DNA of 10,730 nucleotides from Treponema sp. (GCA_031275035.1 JAISPH010000025.1:1-10730), one strand, 5' to 3'; shown: positions 1-7,605, counted from the stretch's first letter. Notes: a model not told the origin generated them from the sequence alone. Program-made: numbers and translations.

Positions 1-14
1 TGCACTATAGTACC

Positions 15-169
15 GTCTGGTTTAATCAGCCCTTCGGGCCGGCAATTAGAAGAAGGATTTATGCGCCGCTATACAGCGGCGTGGAATTGTACCAAATTAT
101 TGTAAGCGTTATGTTATCTGAGCCGGAGTAGAGCGCGAACCGAAGGTTCGACGGGGTATTAAACCAGAC
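15..169. other. Candidate structured RNA/DNA element closed by a 12-bp inverted repeat
   Basis: GTCTGGTTTAAT at 15-26 is the exact reverse complement of ATTAAACCAGAC at 158-169. Inside this outer stem three more helices can form. The first is GCCC/GGGC (29-32 with 36-39). The second is a two-part arm, 42-47 with 85-90, topped by an 8-pair hairpin 63-70 with 75-82 around the loop ATAC; its outermost pair is G-U. The third is CGAACC/GGTTCG (136-141 with 145-150) around GAA. The layout resembles a multi-branched RNA or a small miniature element with inverted ends. Its core is the 76-bp repeat also found at 8477-8552. No known RNA family was recognised, and either strand could be the functional one. 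Confidence 0.4.
25..100 (+). repeat. Dispersed intergenic repeat, copy 1
   Basis: This 76-bp stretch aligns without gaps to 8477-8552 at 64 of 76 positions, and 9 of the 12 differences are transitions. It starts at ATCAGCCCT, runs through GCAATTAGAAG and the hairpin with loop CTATACA, and ends just after GGAATTGTACC. One frame is open in both copies (QPFGPAIRRRIYA against QPSGLAIRRTIYA), but most differences fall at second codon positions there. That argues against protein coding. Confidence 0.8.
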
Positions 170-280
170 TTTCGAATAAAAACAGGCGGCCGTTTCAACT
201 TGTTGGATACCCCCTGCTGTCCCAGGGCGGGGAACTCATTATCCTCTTATTTTTCCGGTCTTTTGATCCGAATAGAGAGT

Positions 281-613
281 ATGATGATCCTGCTTGGTAT
301 CGTACCGGTTCTGCCGCTGGCAATGATAAGCTACTTTGCCGTTTCCAAACGTTCCGGGCCCCATATAAAAAGGGCCGCCGTCATAGCCCTGATTTTTCTG
401 GGCCTTTCCATGGCGGTCTGCGCCGGGCTTGTCTTTGTCGGACCATCGGTACATATCGGTTCCATAACCCGGGATCTGCCCGCCGCCCCCGTTGCGGCGG
501 CCAAAGCCGGCTACGGCGCCATTATAGCCTTCGGCACCTTCTTCATTTTATTCTTCGGCGTTATTTTCTATCTTACTTTGCAGGAACGGCGGAAAACCCG
601 CAGGACGGAGTAA
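281..613 (+). CDS. Small three-helix membrane protein, function unknown
   Basis: This is a 110-residue protein from the ATG at 281, which begins MMILLGIVPV. The frame is open back to a TTG at 200. That extension (LDTPCCPRAGNSLSS) is not hydrophobic and has no ribosome site, while GAGAG lies just before 281, so 281 or the adjacent ATG at 284 is preferred. Three hydrophobic segments are visible at about residues 2-21, 31-54 and 78-101. They are followed by a basic tail, QERRKTRRTE, that probably faces the cytoplasm. No family was recognised. It converges on glmS with 19 bases between the stop codons and no obvious terminator between them. No clear promoter was found; the structured element at 15-169 lies upstream and could be its leader, but nothing demonstrates this. 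Confidence 0.6.
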   Translation: MMILLGIVPVLPLAMISYFAVSKRSGPHIKRAAVIALIFLGLSMAVCAGLVFVGPSVHIGSITRDLPAAPVAAAKAGYGAIIAFGTFFILFFGVIFYLTLQERRKTRRTE

Positions 614-632
614 CCCGGCGCAGTACAATTCA

Positions 633-2480
633 TCACTCCACGGTAACCGATTTTGCCAGGTTCCGGGGCTTGTCCGGGTCGAGCCCCCGCTGGACCGCTA
701 TGTAGTAGGCGTAAAGCTGGCAGGGTATCACCGAAAGGATGGGGGAGAGGCTCTCCTGGGTACGGGGGATGCGGAATACCGCATCGGCGGTTTTGTCGAA
801 GCGGTCCGTATCTTCATAGGTGATAACCGCAGTTGCGGCGCCCCGGGCCTTTACTTCCTTTATGTTGGAATCCATCTTTTCAAAGAGGGCGGACTGGGTG
901 CAGATCGCCACCACCAGGGTAGAGTCGTCCACCAGGGCGATGGGGCCGTGTTTGAGTTCCCCCGCGGCAAAGGCCTCCGAGTGGGTATAGCTTACCTCTT
1001 TCAGCTTCAATGCGCTTTCAAGGCTTACGGCATAGTCAAAGAGCCGGCCCATGTAAAAAACCTTGGATTTGTTGAACTGCCGGTAAGCAAAACGCTGAAT
1101 AGTTTCTTTGTTTGCCAGGAGCCTTTCCGCCTGTCCGCTGATCTGTTCCAGAGCGTCTATATACCCGGACAGCCTCTCTTCGGTGATGACGCTCCGGAGC
1201 AGGCCGAACTGGAGGGCGATGAGGTAGATGCACATCAGCTGGGTGGTAAAGGCCTTGGTGGAGGCTACGGCGATTTCCGGCCCCGCCCAGGTATACATTA
1301 CCAGATCCGCCTCCCGGGCCAGGGTGGAGCCCACCACATTGGTGATGGCGATGATCCGGGCGCCGCTCTTCTTTGCCATCCGCATGGCCGCCAGGGTGTC
1401 GGCGGTTTCCCCGGACTGGCTGATAATGATGAAGATGTCTTTCCGGTCAAAGACGGGGTCCCGGTAGCGGTACTCCGAGGCGATATCCGCATCGGCGGGA
1501 ATCCGGGTCAGATGTTCAAAGGCGTATTTGCCGATCATGGCGGCATGCCATGCGGTGCCGCAGGCGGCGATAACCACCCGGTTTGCCTCCGCCCAGGACC
1601 CGTCGAAGCCTATCTCTTCAAGGTTAATGCTGCGGGCAGGCGGATGGCCCTCCGTCTTTAACCGGGGCCGGAGGGTATCGGTCAAGGCCTTGGGCTGGTC
1701 GTGAATTTCCTTCAGCATAAAGTGGGCGTACCCGCCCTTTTCCGCTGCGGCGGCGTCCCATTCTACATGGGAAAGTTCCTTGCGCCGGACTTCCCCCTCC
1801 TCGCCGTAGAACTCCACATGATCCCGGTAGAGAACGGCGGTCTCCCGATCTTCAAGGTAATAAACGTCCCGGGTATGTTCCAGCAGGGCGGGTACGTCCG
1901 AGGCGATGAGGTTCTCTCCGTTCCCGGCGCCGATAACCAGGGGGCTTTCCTTGCGGACCGCAATGATCCGTTCCGGATCTTCTTCGCAGATAATGCCCAG
2001 CGCATAGGAACCTTCCAGCCGTTTCAGCGCCTCCAGCACCGCCTGGAGGAGATCGCCGTTAAAGTGAAAATCGATAAGGTGGGCAATAACCTCGGTGTCG
2101 GTTTCACTGCGGAAAGATACCCCGTGGGCTTCGAGCCAAGCCTTGAGCCTGGCGTGGTTTTCGATGATCCCATTGTGAACAACGGCGATCTTGCCGGATA
2201 CATCCGTATGGGGGTGGGAATTGATATCCGAAGGTTCCCCGTGGGTCGCCCACCGGGTATGGCCTATACCGGCATTTCCCGCCGGCGTCTTTCCTCCTTC
2301 GGACTGTATCTTCTCTTCCAAAAAACGCAGGGCCCCTTTGGACTTGCGTACCTCAAGGCCCCCGGCCCCCAGGACCGCAATGCCCGCCGAATCGTAGCCC
2401 CGGTACTCAAGCTTTTTGAGGCCCCGTATAAGAATGGGAGCCGCCTCTTCAGAACCGATGTAGCCGACTATGCCGCACAT
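633..2480 (-). CDS. glmS: Glutamine--fructose-6-phosphate aminotransferase (isomerizing)
   Basis: GlmS makes glucosamine-6-phosphate from fructose-6-phosphate and glutamine, the first step towards UDP-GlcNAc for peptidoglycan, in the cytoplasm. The 615-residue length is normal for the family. It begins MCGIVGYIGS, so after removal of Met the N-terminal Cys is the glutaminase nucleophile. Other class II amidotransferase motifs are GYDSAG, HTRWATHG and HNGIIENH. Two sugar-isomerase (SIS) domains follow, with CGTAWHAA, ISQSGETADT and STKAFTTQL in the first and ELKHGPIALV near the end of the second. It closes with the typical PRNLAKSVTVE. There is no clear ribosome site before the ATG. The stop codon of the upstream cupin gene lies one base away, which suggests translational coupling. 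No glmS-ribozyme-like leader is possible in that gap. Confidence 0.97.
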   Translation of the reverse strand: MCGIVGYIGSEEAAPILIRGLKKLEYRGYDSAGIAVLGAGGLEVRKSKGALRFLEEKIQSEGGKTPAGNAGIGHTRWATHGEPSDINSHPHTDVSGKIAVVHNGIIENHARLKAWLEAHGVSFRSETDTEVIAHLIDFHFNGDLLQAVLEALKRLEGSYALGIICEEDPERIIAVRKESPLVIGAGNGENLIASDVPALLEHTRDVYYLEDRETAVLYRDHVEFYGEEGEVRRKELSHVEWDAAAAEKGGYAHFMLKEIHDQPKALTDTLRPRLKTEGHPPARSINLEEIGFDGSWAEANRVVIAACGTAWHAAMIGKYAFEHLTRIPADADIASEYRYRDPVFDRKDIFIIISQSGETADTLAAMRMAKKSGARIIAITNVVGSTLAREADLVMYTWAGPEIAVASTKAFTTQLMCIYLIALQFGLLRSVITEERLSGYIDALEQISGQAERLLANKETIQRFAYRQFNKSKVFYMGRLFDYAVSLESALKLKEVSYTHSEAFAAGELKHGPIALVDDSTLVVAICTQSALFEKMDSNIKEVKARGAATAVITYEDTDRFDKTADAVFRIPRTQESLSPILSVIPCQLYAYYIAVQRGLDPDKPRNLAKSVTVE

Positions 2481-2481
2481 A

Positions 2482-2826
2482 CTAGTGGGTAACTATGACC
2501 GCATGGATCACCAGCGTTTCGGTTCCGGTGTTTTTAACGCTGTGGCTGGCGCCGCTTCCGGTAACCATGACATCCCCGGGCTTTACGGGGATCTCCCTGC
2601 CGTTGTCGTTGACCACTCCGGTTCCCGAAACAAACGTAAAATATTCCGTTTCGTTATTATGCTGATGACAGCCGATGGACGCCTTCGGGGGCAGGGACAG
2701 TTCCGCCAGCATCCGGGCGTTCTGCATGGAGCCGCCGTCTACAAAGTGGGTAATGGTAACCGTTCCCTCCCCATCCCGCATCTTTTCCTTCTGTTCGATC
2801 TTCATTTCATTCCGCCGAATGACCAT
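2482..2826 (-). CDS. Small single-domain cupin protein
   Basis: This is a 114-residue protein from the ATG at 2826, which has AAGGAG six bases upstream. The frame is open further upstream to 2877, but that extension (MKRLMRRRQLQQ) has no ribosome site. Both cupin motifs are visible. The first is GCHQHNNETEY, whose His-X-His and Glu residues are usual metal ligands. The second is IPVKPGDVMVTGSGASHSVKNTG, which carries the fourth ligand His. Small cupins of this kind often bind a metal and a sugar, sugar phosphate or small acid, some as isomerases and some as sensors; the substrate cannot be read from the sequence. It is the first gene of a two-gene operon with glmS, so a role in hexose-phosphate or amino-sugar metabolism is a reasonable but unproved inference. 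Confidence 0.85.
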   Translation of the reverse strand: MVIRRNEMKIEQKEKMRDGEGTVTITHFVDGGSMQNARMLAELSLPPKASIGCHQHNNETEYFTFVSGTGVVNDNGREIPVKPGDVMVTGSGASHSVKNTGTETLVIHAVIVTH

Positions 2827-2875
2827 GACCCGCTCCTTGTTTTGTTGAAGTTGCCGCCGCCGCATTAACCTTTTC

Positions 2876-2904
2876 ATTCTACGTTTTTTCTATTATTTTG
2901 TTAA
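2876..2904 (-). promoter_or_regulatory. Sigma-70-type promoter of the cupin-glmS operon
   Basis: On the minus strand TTAACA (2904-2899) and TAGAAT (2881-2876) are separated by exactly 17 bases, each one mismatch from consensus. Transcription would start about 45 bases before the cupin ATG. It lies against the start of the divergent FliL-like gene, so the two transcripts may interfere. Confidence 0.6.
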
Positions 2905-2907
2905 TAG

Positions 2908-3393
2908 ATGAAACGGAGTACAGAAACGGCGGGGCGGTCCAGGGCCCGGCTCCTTTGCCGCATCCTTGCGGTCATAGCCCTGATCCTTTTCCTGCTTATC
3001 CTGGGGGGAACCCTCTACGCCCTGTTTATCCGGGAAAAAGCCGTTTCCGGCGCTGCGCCGCCTCCGGTTCCGGCGAGAACGGGGGAGGACCGGATCTTTA
3101 CCGGCATAGGACGGGTCCGTTCCGTTACCGCCGGGTCTCCGCCAGCCACGGTGATCCTCTCGCCGGTTTTTCCCTATTCTCCCGGGGACAGGCCCTTTTC
3201 CGAAGAACTTGCCGCCAGGCTGGGGGAACTCCGGCGGATCACCGCGGACTACTTTACCCCTTACACTGCGGAGGAACTGAGGGACAGGGACGAAGAAACC
3301 CTCAAAGAGGAACTCCGTTCCCGGTACAATGCGGTCCTCCGCCTCGGCAGGATAGAGAGCCTCTACTTTGACGACTACATAATAATCGAATAG
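2908..3393 (+). CDS. FliL-like single-pass membrane protein
   Basis: This is a 161-residue protein. A basic N-terminus (about 1-15) is followed by one long hydrophobic segment (about 16-41), a Pro/Ala-rich linker and a soluble C-terminal domain. The end of that domain, EETLKEELRSRYNAVLRLGRIESLYFDDYIIIE, reads like the end of FliL proteins (roughly LK.EL..RIN..L..G.I..VYF.DF.IQ). FliL proteins sit at the flagellar basal body around the stators, with their soluble domain in the periplasm. The first part of the domain is less typical, and no other flagellar gene is nearby. It may therefore be a FliL-like paralogue with another role. No ribosome site precedes the ATG at 2908, so the start is uncertain. 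The gene ends at a clear terminator (3405-3444). Confidence 0.7.
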   Translation: MKRSTETAGRSRARLLCRILAVIALILFLLILGGTLYALFIREKAVSGAAPPPVPARTGEDRIFTGIGRVRSVTAGSPPATVILSPVFPYSPGDRPFSEELAARLGELRRITADYFTPYTAEELRDRDEETLKEELRSRYNAVLRLGRIESLYFDDYIIIE

Positions 3394-3404
3394 TCCGCCC
3401 CTCT

Positions 3405-3444
3405 TTGCGCCGGTCTCCTTAAAATCCCGGGGCGCAACTTTTTT
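3405..3444 (+). terminator. Rho-independent terminator of the FliL-like gene
   Basis: TTGCGCC (3405-3411) pairs with GGCGCAA (3431-3437), with a few more possible inner GG/CC pairs, and TTTTTT follows at 3439-3444. It sits 12 bases after the stop codon. Confidence 0.75.
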
Positions 3445-3462
3445 ATCCTTCCCCGTGTCAAA
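3434..3462 (+). promoter_or_regulatory. Possible ECF-sigma-type promoter of the sigma operon
   Basis: GCAACTT (3434-3440) and GTCAAA (3457-3462) are 16 bases apart. They resemble the GGAACTT and GTCTAA boxes read by RpoE-like sigma factors, with one mismatch in each box. Many ECF sigma operons activate themselves. The -35 box overlaps the upstream terminator stem, so the match may be accidental. Confidence 0.3.
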
Positions 3463-3465
3463 AGA

Positions 3466-3494
3466 TAGACGTAAAGGTCTTTTCAGGATATACT
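3466..3494 (+). promoter_or_regulatory. Possible sigma-70 promoter of the sigma operon
   Basis: TAGACG (3466-3471) and TATACT (3489-3494) are 17 bases apart; four of six and five of six bases match consensus. Transcription would begin about 38 bases before the ATG at 3539. Confidence 0.45.
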
Positions 3495-3538
3495 GTCTCG
3501 ATTGCCGTTTTTTGTTAATTGAAAGAGGTTGTTTAGAT

Positions 3539-3877
3539 ATGGGACAAACATCATCGGCCGCCCAGATTATTATCTCGATCATTCCCATTGTGGGAATAGT
3601 TATGGGTTCGCTGGTTGTTTTTTTCTACCTGCTCTGGAATTACAAGTGGAAGAAACTGCTTGTCCAGGCGGGACAGTACAGGAACTCCGAATTTGATCTT
3701 CGCTCTTTCAGCCTGCTTGCGGGTCTGCTCCTGGGCAGCGTAGGAATTACCCTGACCGTATTCCTCGCCGTGATCCAGGGCGCCGGTTATGCCCTGTTGG
3801 GGGGGTTAATACCCCTCTCCACAGGCGCCGGCCTTCTGATCTTCTACGGGATAAAACACGGCGATCGGTCCTCATGA
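3539..3877 (+). CDS. Three-helix membrane protein at the head of the sigma-factor operon
   Basis: This is a 112-residue protein from the ATG at 3539, which has AGAGG ten bases upstream. The frame is open back to 3455, but that part has no hydrophobic or family character. Hydrophobic segments are visible at about residues 9-33, 57-78 and 84-104. A cationic loop containing NYKWKKLL lies between the first two. No catalytic motif and no family were recognised. Its stop codon overlaps the start of the sigma factor gene as ATGA, so the two are translationally coupled. Because it shares an operon with an ECF sigma factor and a membrane anti-sigma factor, it may be a membrane sensor or accessory in the same signalling unit. 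This is inference from gene order only. Confidence 0.75.
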   Translation: MGQTSSAAQIIISIIPIVGIVMGSLVVFFYLLWNYKWKKLLVQAGQYRNSEFDLRSFSLLAGLLLGSVGITLTVFLAVIQGAGYALLGGLIPLSTGAGLLIFYGIKHGDRSS

Positions 3878-4434
3878 GCGGCGGAGACGGCATTGACGAT
3901 CAGCTGATCGTTGAGAGGGTCGTCTCGGGGCAGAAGGAGCTGTTTCGGCTCCTGGTAACCCGGCATGAACAGGCGGTATACGCCATGGGTTTAAGCTTCT
4001 TCCGCAATACTGAAGATGCGGCGGATTTTACCCAGGAGGTGCTGCTCAAGGTCTTTAGAAATTTGGCCGCCTTTGAGGGACGATCCCGGTTTTCCACCTG
4101 GCTGTACAAAATAGCCTATAATACGGCGGTAAACGGCGTCTCCCGGCGGAAGGAATACCGGAGCCTGGCGGAGGAGGATCAGGTCCGGGATGATGAAAGC
4201 CCGGAACGGCGGGCCATGCGTTCCCTGATAAAGGATGCGGTATCCACAGCCGTAACGGAGCTTCCCGAGCGGTACCGGATCTGCGTGGATCTGTTCTTTT
4301 TTTACGGCCGGTCCTATCAGGAGATTGAGGCCATAACCGGTTATCCGGTTAATACGATTAAGTCCCACGTATTTAGAGCGAAGGGACTGTTGAGGGATAA
4401 ATTGGAAGTTTTTATGGAAGGGGGAATGGTATGA
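3874..4434 (+). CDS. ECF-family RNA polymerase sigma factor (RpoE-like)
   Basis: This is a 186-residue protein with only sigma regions 2 and 4, the layout of group IV (ECF) sigma factors. Region 2 covers about residues 24-90 and carries the typical stretch DAADFTQEVLLKVFRNLAAF followed by RFSTWLYKIAYNTAVN. A short acidic and basic linker leads to region 4 (about 125-176). The region 4 helix-turn-helix motifs are LPERYRICVDLFFFYGRSYQEIEAITG and VNTIKSHVFRAKGLLRDKL. It directs RNA polymerase to a small stress or envelope regulon when released from its anti-sigma factor. Its start overlaps the upstream gene by four bases and its end overlaps the anti-sigma gene by four, both as ATGA. The signal it answers cannot be read from the sequence. 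Confidence 0.93.
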   Translation: MSGGDGIDDQLIVERVVSGQKELFRLLVTRHEQAVYAMGLSFFRNTEDAADFTQEVLLKVFRNLAAFEGRSRFSTWLYKIAYNTAVNGVSRRKEYRSLAEEDQVRDDESPERRAMRSLIKDAVSTAVTELPERYRICVDLFFFYGRSYQEIEAITGYPVNTIKSHVFRAKGLLRDKLEVFMEGGMV

Positions 4435-4910
4435 CCTGCCGTTCTGTTATGGATAGGATGTTTGAAGAGGAGGGATCCTTTTCCTTTCTGACCCGCCTCC
4501 GGGTCTGGTGGCATTTTCTGCACTGTCCCCGCTGTGCCGCCGCCGCCGCCGCTCTGGAAACGGCCCAAAGCATCATGCAGGCCGGTTTTTTTCCCCCCGC
4601 TCCGGCGCTGGAGGAGGCGGTTATGGATGCGATCCGGCGGGAAGCCCTGGATCCCGGCGATGTACCCGCGGAAATTACCAGCCCCCCCGAGACGGTATCC
4701 TTCAGGAGCTGGGTTATTGCAGGGTTCATCATCCTGCTTTCCCTCAGCTCCGCCTTTTTCGGTCTGGATTTCGCCGAAGTCGCCGAAGAGGGGGGGTCGT
4801 CTTTCTTAATTCCCGTAGGACTTACCGTGGGTATGGTGGTAAGCGTTTACGGAGCCCTTTTTATCGGCACCCATCTGAAAGAGCTGAGCAGCCGTTTTGG
4901 GCTGCATTGA
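4431..4910 (+). CDS. Membrane-bound zinc-finger-type anti-sigma factor
   Basis: This is a 159-residue protein. Near the N-terminus WWHFLHCPRCAAAA contains His28-X3-Cys32-X2-Cys35, the signature of zinc-binding anti-sigma (ZAS) domains, which hold the ECF sigma factor inactive in the cytoplasm. A linker (about 50-92) leads to two hydrophobic segments, about residues 94-112 and 125-146, separated by a short acidic loop (EVAEEGGSS) that would face the periplasm. The protein ends with a short cytoplasmic tail. The four-base overlap with the sigma gene is the usual arrangement for a sigma/anti-sigma pair. There is no large periplasmic sensor domain, so the signal may come from the co-encoded membrane protein or from redox loss of zinc; both are inference. 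Confidence 0.85.
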   Translation: MTCRSVMDRMFEEEGSFSFLTRLRVWWHFLHCPRCAAAAAALETAQSIMQAGFFPPAPALEEAVMDAIRREALDPGDVPAEITSPPETVSFRSWVIAGFIILLSLSSAFFGLDFAEVAEEGGSSFLIPVGLTVGMVVSVYGALFIGTHLKELSSRFGLH

Positions 4911-4944
4911 GAAAATTTCCGGAAACCCGGCCCGGTAAGTTTTT

Positions 4945-4963
4945 GCCGTTTTGACGGTTTTTT
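4945..4963 (+). terminator. Weak terminator after the sigma operon
   Basis: GCCGT (4945-4949) can pair with ACGGT (4954-4958), with one G-U pair, around TTTG, and a run of T covers 4958-4963. The stem is short, so termination may be partial and glgP may receive some read-through. Confidence 0.35.
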
Positions 4964-5007
4964 CTGCCGCAATTGACAATCTTGCAAGAGGGACATAAGC
5001 TGAAAGT

Positions 5008-7548
5008 ATGAATATTTCAAGGTATACGGTTAAACCGAAGCTCCCTAGTGTCCTGAAGCCCCTGGAAGAAATTGCCCGGAATCTCTGGCTTTCCTGGAAT
5101 TTTGATGCGGTCCAGCTCTTTATCCGTTTGGATTATGATGTATGGCTTCAATCCCTGCAAAGCCCCATTCGGACTCTGGGCATGGTAAGCCAGGAACGTT
5201 TGGCCCTGGCCGCCAAGGACGATTCCTATTTGGCCGCTCTCAAGGAAGTCTACGAGCGTTTCCAGCGGTACAAAAAGGGCGAGACCTGGTACCGGGGCTC
5301 AAAGAAGGATGTGGTAGCCTATTTCTCCATGGAATACGGCATGGACGTTTCCCTGCCCATCTATTCCGGGGGTCTTGGCATTCTCTCGGGGGATCACATG
5401 AAGACTTCCTCCGATATGGGCCTGCCCCTGGTGGGGGTGGGGCTTCTTTACCGGCAGGGTTACTTTAAGCAGGTCCTCAACGCCGACGGTTTTCAGCAGG
5501 AAAGTTATCCCGAAAACGACTGGTACAATATGCCGGTGGAACGGAAAACCGGCAAAGACGGGGAGCCTGTCAAGATAACCGTCGATCTGGCGGGACGGAT
5601 GATTGCAGCCCAGATCTGGGAGGTAAAGGTCGGCCGGAGTTCCCTCTATCTTTTGGATACCAACATTGAAGAAAACACCCCGGATATACGGAATATTACC
5701 GCCGCCCTCTACGGCGGGGACAAGGAAACCCGGATGCAGCAGGAGATACTCCTCGGCATCGGAGGCATCCGGGCCCTCCGGGCGCTGGGGATCAATCCCG
5801 CGGCGACCCACATGAACGAGGGCCACTCCGCCTTTCTGGGACTTGAACGGACCCGGGAGATAATGGCCGACAGGGGCTTTTCTTTCGAGGAAGCCCGGGA
5901 AGCGGTATGGCCGACCAATATCTTTACCACCCATACCCCGGTTCCCGCGGGAAATGAACGTTTTGAAATAGGCCTGATGGAAAAGTACTTCCGTTCCTGG
6001 CCCCAGATTTTGGGGATTTCCTGGAAGGACTTCCTCGGCTTTGGCCGGGAGCGGCCCGGCGATGATCATGAAACCTTCTGCATGACCGTGCTGGCCCTGA
6101 AATTCGCCGCCTATGCCAACGGCGTCGCCAAACTGCACGGGGTAGTATCCCGGGATATGTGGAAGGGGCTCTGGCCCGGACTTCCCTTGGACGAAATTCC
6201 TATCGGCCATGTTACCAACGGCGTCCATCCTAAAACCTGGGTTTCCGCGGGCATGTCGGATCTCCTGGGCCGTTACTTCGGCCCCCACTTTGACGAGGAG
6301 CCCACGGATCTTTCGATCTGGAACCGCATGGACCGTATTTCGGACGAGGAACTGTGGCGTACCCATGAACGGCGCCGGGAACGGCTGGTAGCCTTTGCCC
6401 GGGACCGGATCCGTCAGCATCTAAAGCGGACCGGGGCGGTGGAACGCCGTATCCAGCAGGCCGAGGACGCCCTGTCTCCCTATGTGTTGACCCTGGCCTT
6501 TGCCCGCCGTTTCGCTACCTACAAGCGGGGAAACCTGCTGCTCCGGGACCCGGAACGGCTCCTCAATCTTTTAAGGGACAATGACCGGCCCATTCAGCTT
6601 ATTTTTGCCGGCAAGGCCCACCCCATGGATATGCCCGGCAAAGAGCTGATCAGGGAGATTATCCACTTTGCTGAAAAGCACGACGTAACCAGCCGTATTG
6701 TTTTCCTGGAAAATTACGACATTACCGTGGCCCGTTACCTTACCTCCGGGGCGGATGTGTGGCTCAATACCCCCCGGCGGCCCATGGAGGCTTCGGGGAC
6801 CAGCGGCATGAAGGCCGCCATGAACGGAGTGTTGAACTGTTCCATCCTGGACGGCTGGTGGGACGAGGCGTACAACCCCGAGGTGGGCTGGGCCATAGGT
6901 CAGGGGGAACAGTATGCGGACACCAACCTTCAGGATGATGTGGAGAGTAAGGCCCTCTACGACCTTTTGGAACGGGAGATCATCCCCCTCTTCTATCAGC
7001 GGGGCCGGGACGGACTTCCCCGGGAGTGGATCAAGAGAATGAAAACCTGCATGCGGGAGATAGGGCAGTCCATGTCCAGCCACCGTATGCTTATCGACTA
7101 TTCCAATAAATTCTACTTTCCCGCCCTGAAGAACTACCGCCGCATGATCAAGGACGATTATTCCGAGGCAAAATCCCTGGCGGCTTATTTTACCAAGCTT
7201 AGATCCGCCTGGGACAATATCAGGATAATCAAAATTGAATCCAGCGCCAGGCCCGTAATGCAGCGGGGGGATGCCCTGACGGTAACCGCATCCATTGAGC
7301 TGGGGCCGGTTTCTCCCGAAGAACTGAAGGTTGAACTCTACTACGGTTCCATCTCCAATCAGAGCAATGATATCACCAATGCCTGCCGGGCCGAGATGAA
7401 GCATACGGGCCGCGAGGGGAACGCCTGTATCTTCCAGGTACGGATCGAATGCGCCGATACGGGCATGCAGGGACATACGGTGCGGATTCTGCCTAAACAC
7501 GACGCCCTGGTTCATCCCTACAGGACCGGCCTTATCAAGTGGGCATAA
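5008..7548 (+). CDS. glgP: Alpha-glucan (glycogen/maltodextrin) phosphorylase
   Basis: This enzyme releases glucose-1-phosphate from alpha-1,4-glucans with phosphate and pyridoxal phosphate (family GT35), in the cytoplasm. At 846 residues it belongs to the type that starts with a DUF3417 region; LEEIARNLWLSWNFDAVQLFIRLD is typical of it. Catalytic landmarks are MEYG near residue 110, THMNEGHSAFL near 270, TTHTPVPAGNERF near 310, ARRFATYKRGNLL near 500 and EASGTSGMKAAMNG, in which Lys602 is the PLP lysine. The ATG at 5008 is the first possible start, because a TAA lies in frame 12 bases upstream. The ribosome site is weak: AGAGGGA is about 14 bases away. A TTGACA box at 4973-4978 could be a -35 element, but no good -10 follows. 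The gene ends at a strong terminator. Confidence 0.95.
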   Translation: MNISRYTVKPKLPSVLKPLEEIARNLWLSWNFDAVQLFIRLDYDVWLQSLQSPIRTLGMVSQERLALAAKDDSYLAALKEVYERFQRYKKGETWYRGSKKDVVAYFSMEYGMDVSLPIYSGGLGILSGDHMKTSSDMGLPLVGVGLLYRQGYFKQVLNADGFQQESYPENDWYNMPVERKTGKDGEPVKITVDLAGRMIAAQIWEVKVGRSSLYLLDTNIEENTPDIRNITAALYGGDKETRMQQEILLGIGGIRALRALGINPAATHMNEGHSAFLGLERTREIMADRGFSFEEAREAVWPTNIFTTHTPVPAGNERFEIGLMEKYFRSWPQILGISWKDFLGFGRERPGDDHETFCMTVLALKFAAYANGVAKLHGVVSRDMWKGLWPGLPLDEIPIGHVTNGVHPKTWVSAGMSDLLGRYFGPHFDEEPTDLSIWNRMDRISDEELWRTHERRRERLVAFARDRIRQHLKRTGAVERRIQQAEDALSPYVLTLAFARRFATYKRGNLLLRDPERLLNLLRDNDRPIQLIFAGKAHPMDMPGKELIREIIHFAEKHDVTSRIVFLENYDITVARYLTSGADVWLNTPRRPMEASGTSGMKAAMNGVLNCSILDGWWDEAYNPEVGWAIGQGEQYADTNLQDDVESKALYDLLEREIIPLFYQRGRDGLPREWIKRMKTCMREIGQSMSSHRMLIDYSNKFYFPALKNYRRMIKDDYSEAKSLAAYFTKLRSAWDNIRIIKIESSARPVMQRGDALTVTASIELGPVSPEELKVELYYGSISNQSNDITNACRAEMKHTGREGNACIFQVRIECADTGMQGHTVRILPKHDALVHPYRTGLIKWA

Positions 7549-7570
7549 GATCAAAATCTGCCCATTTTGG

Positions 7571-7605
7571 CGAACCCCGGATTGTTTCGGGGTTCGTTTT
7601 TTTTT
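7571..7605 (+). terminator. Strong rho-independent terminator of glgP
   Basis: CGAACCCCG (7571-7579) pairs perfectly with CGGGGTTCG (7588-7596) around an eight-base loop, and nine T follow. It lies 22 bases after the glgP stop. Confidence 0.93.

Noticed and set aside
15..169. An integron attC site
   Set aside because: GCGTTATG near 106 recalls an attC end, but the paired core sites of the attC consensus are not both present and no integrase gene is in the window.
2478..2484. A glmS ribozyme before glmS
   Set aside because: Only one base separates glmS from the cupin stop, and the upstream sequence is coding.
1701..2492. A 263-codon plus-strand frame opposite glmS
   Set aside because: It is antisense to the conserved glutaminase domain of glmS and has no recognisable domain or ribosome site.
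2893..3588. A 231-codon minus-strand frame opposite the FliL-like gene
   Set aside because: Its product is low in hydrophobic order and rich in Gly, Arg and Lys. The plus-strand gene has a clear membrane segment and a FliL-like end, so this is a shadow.
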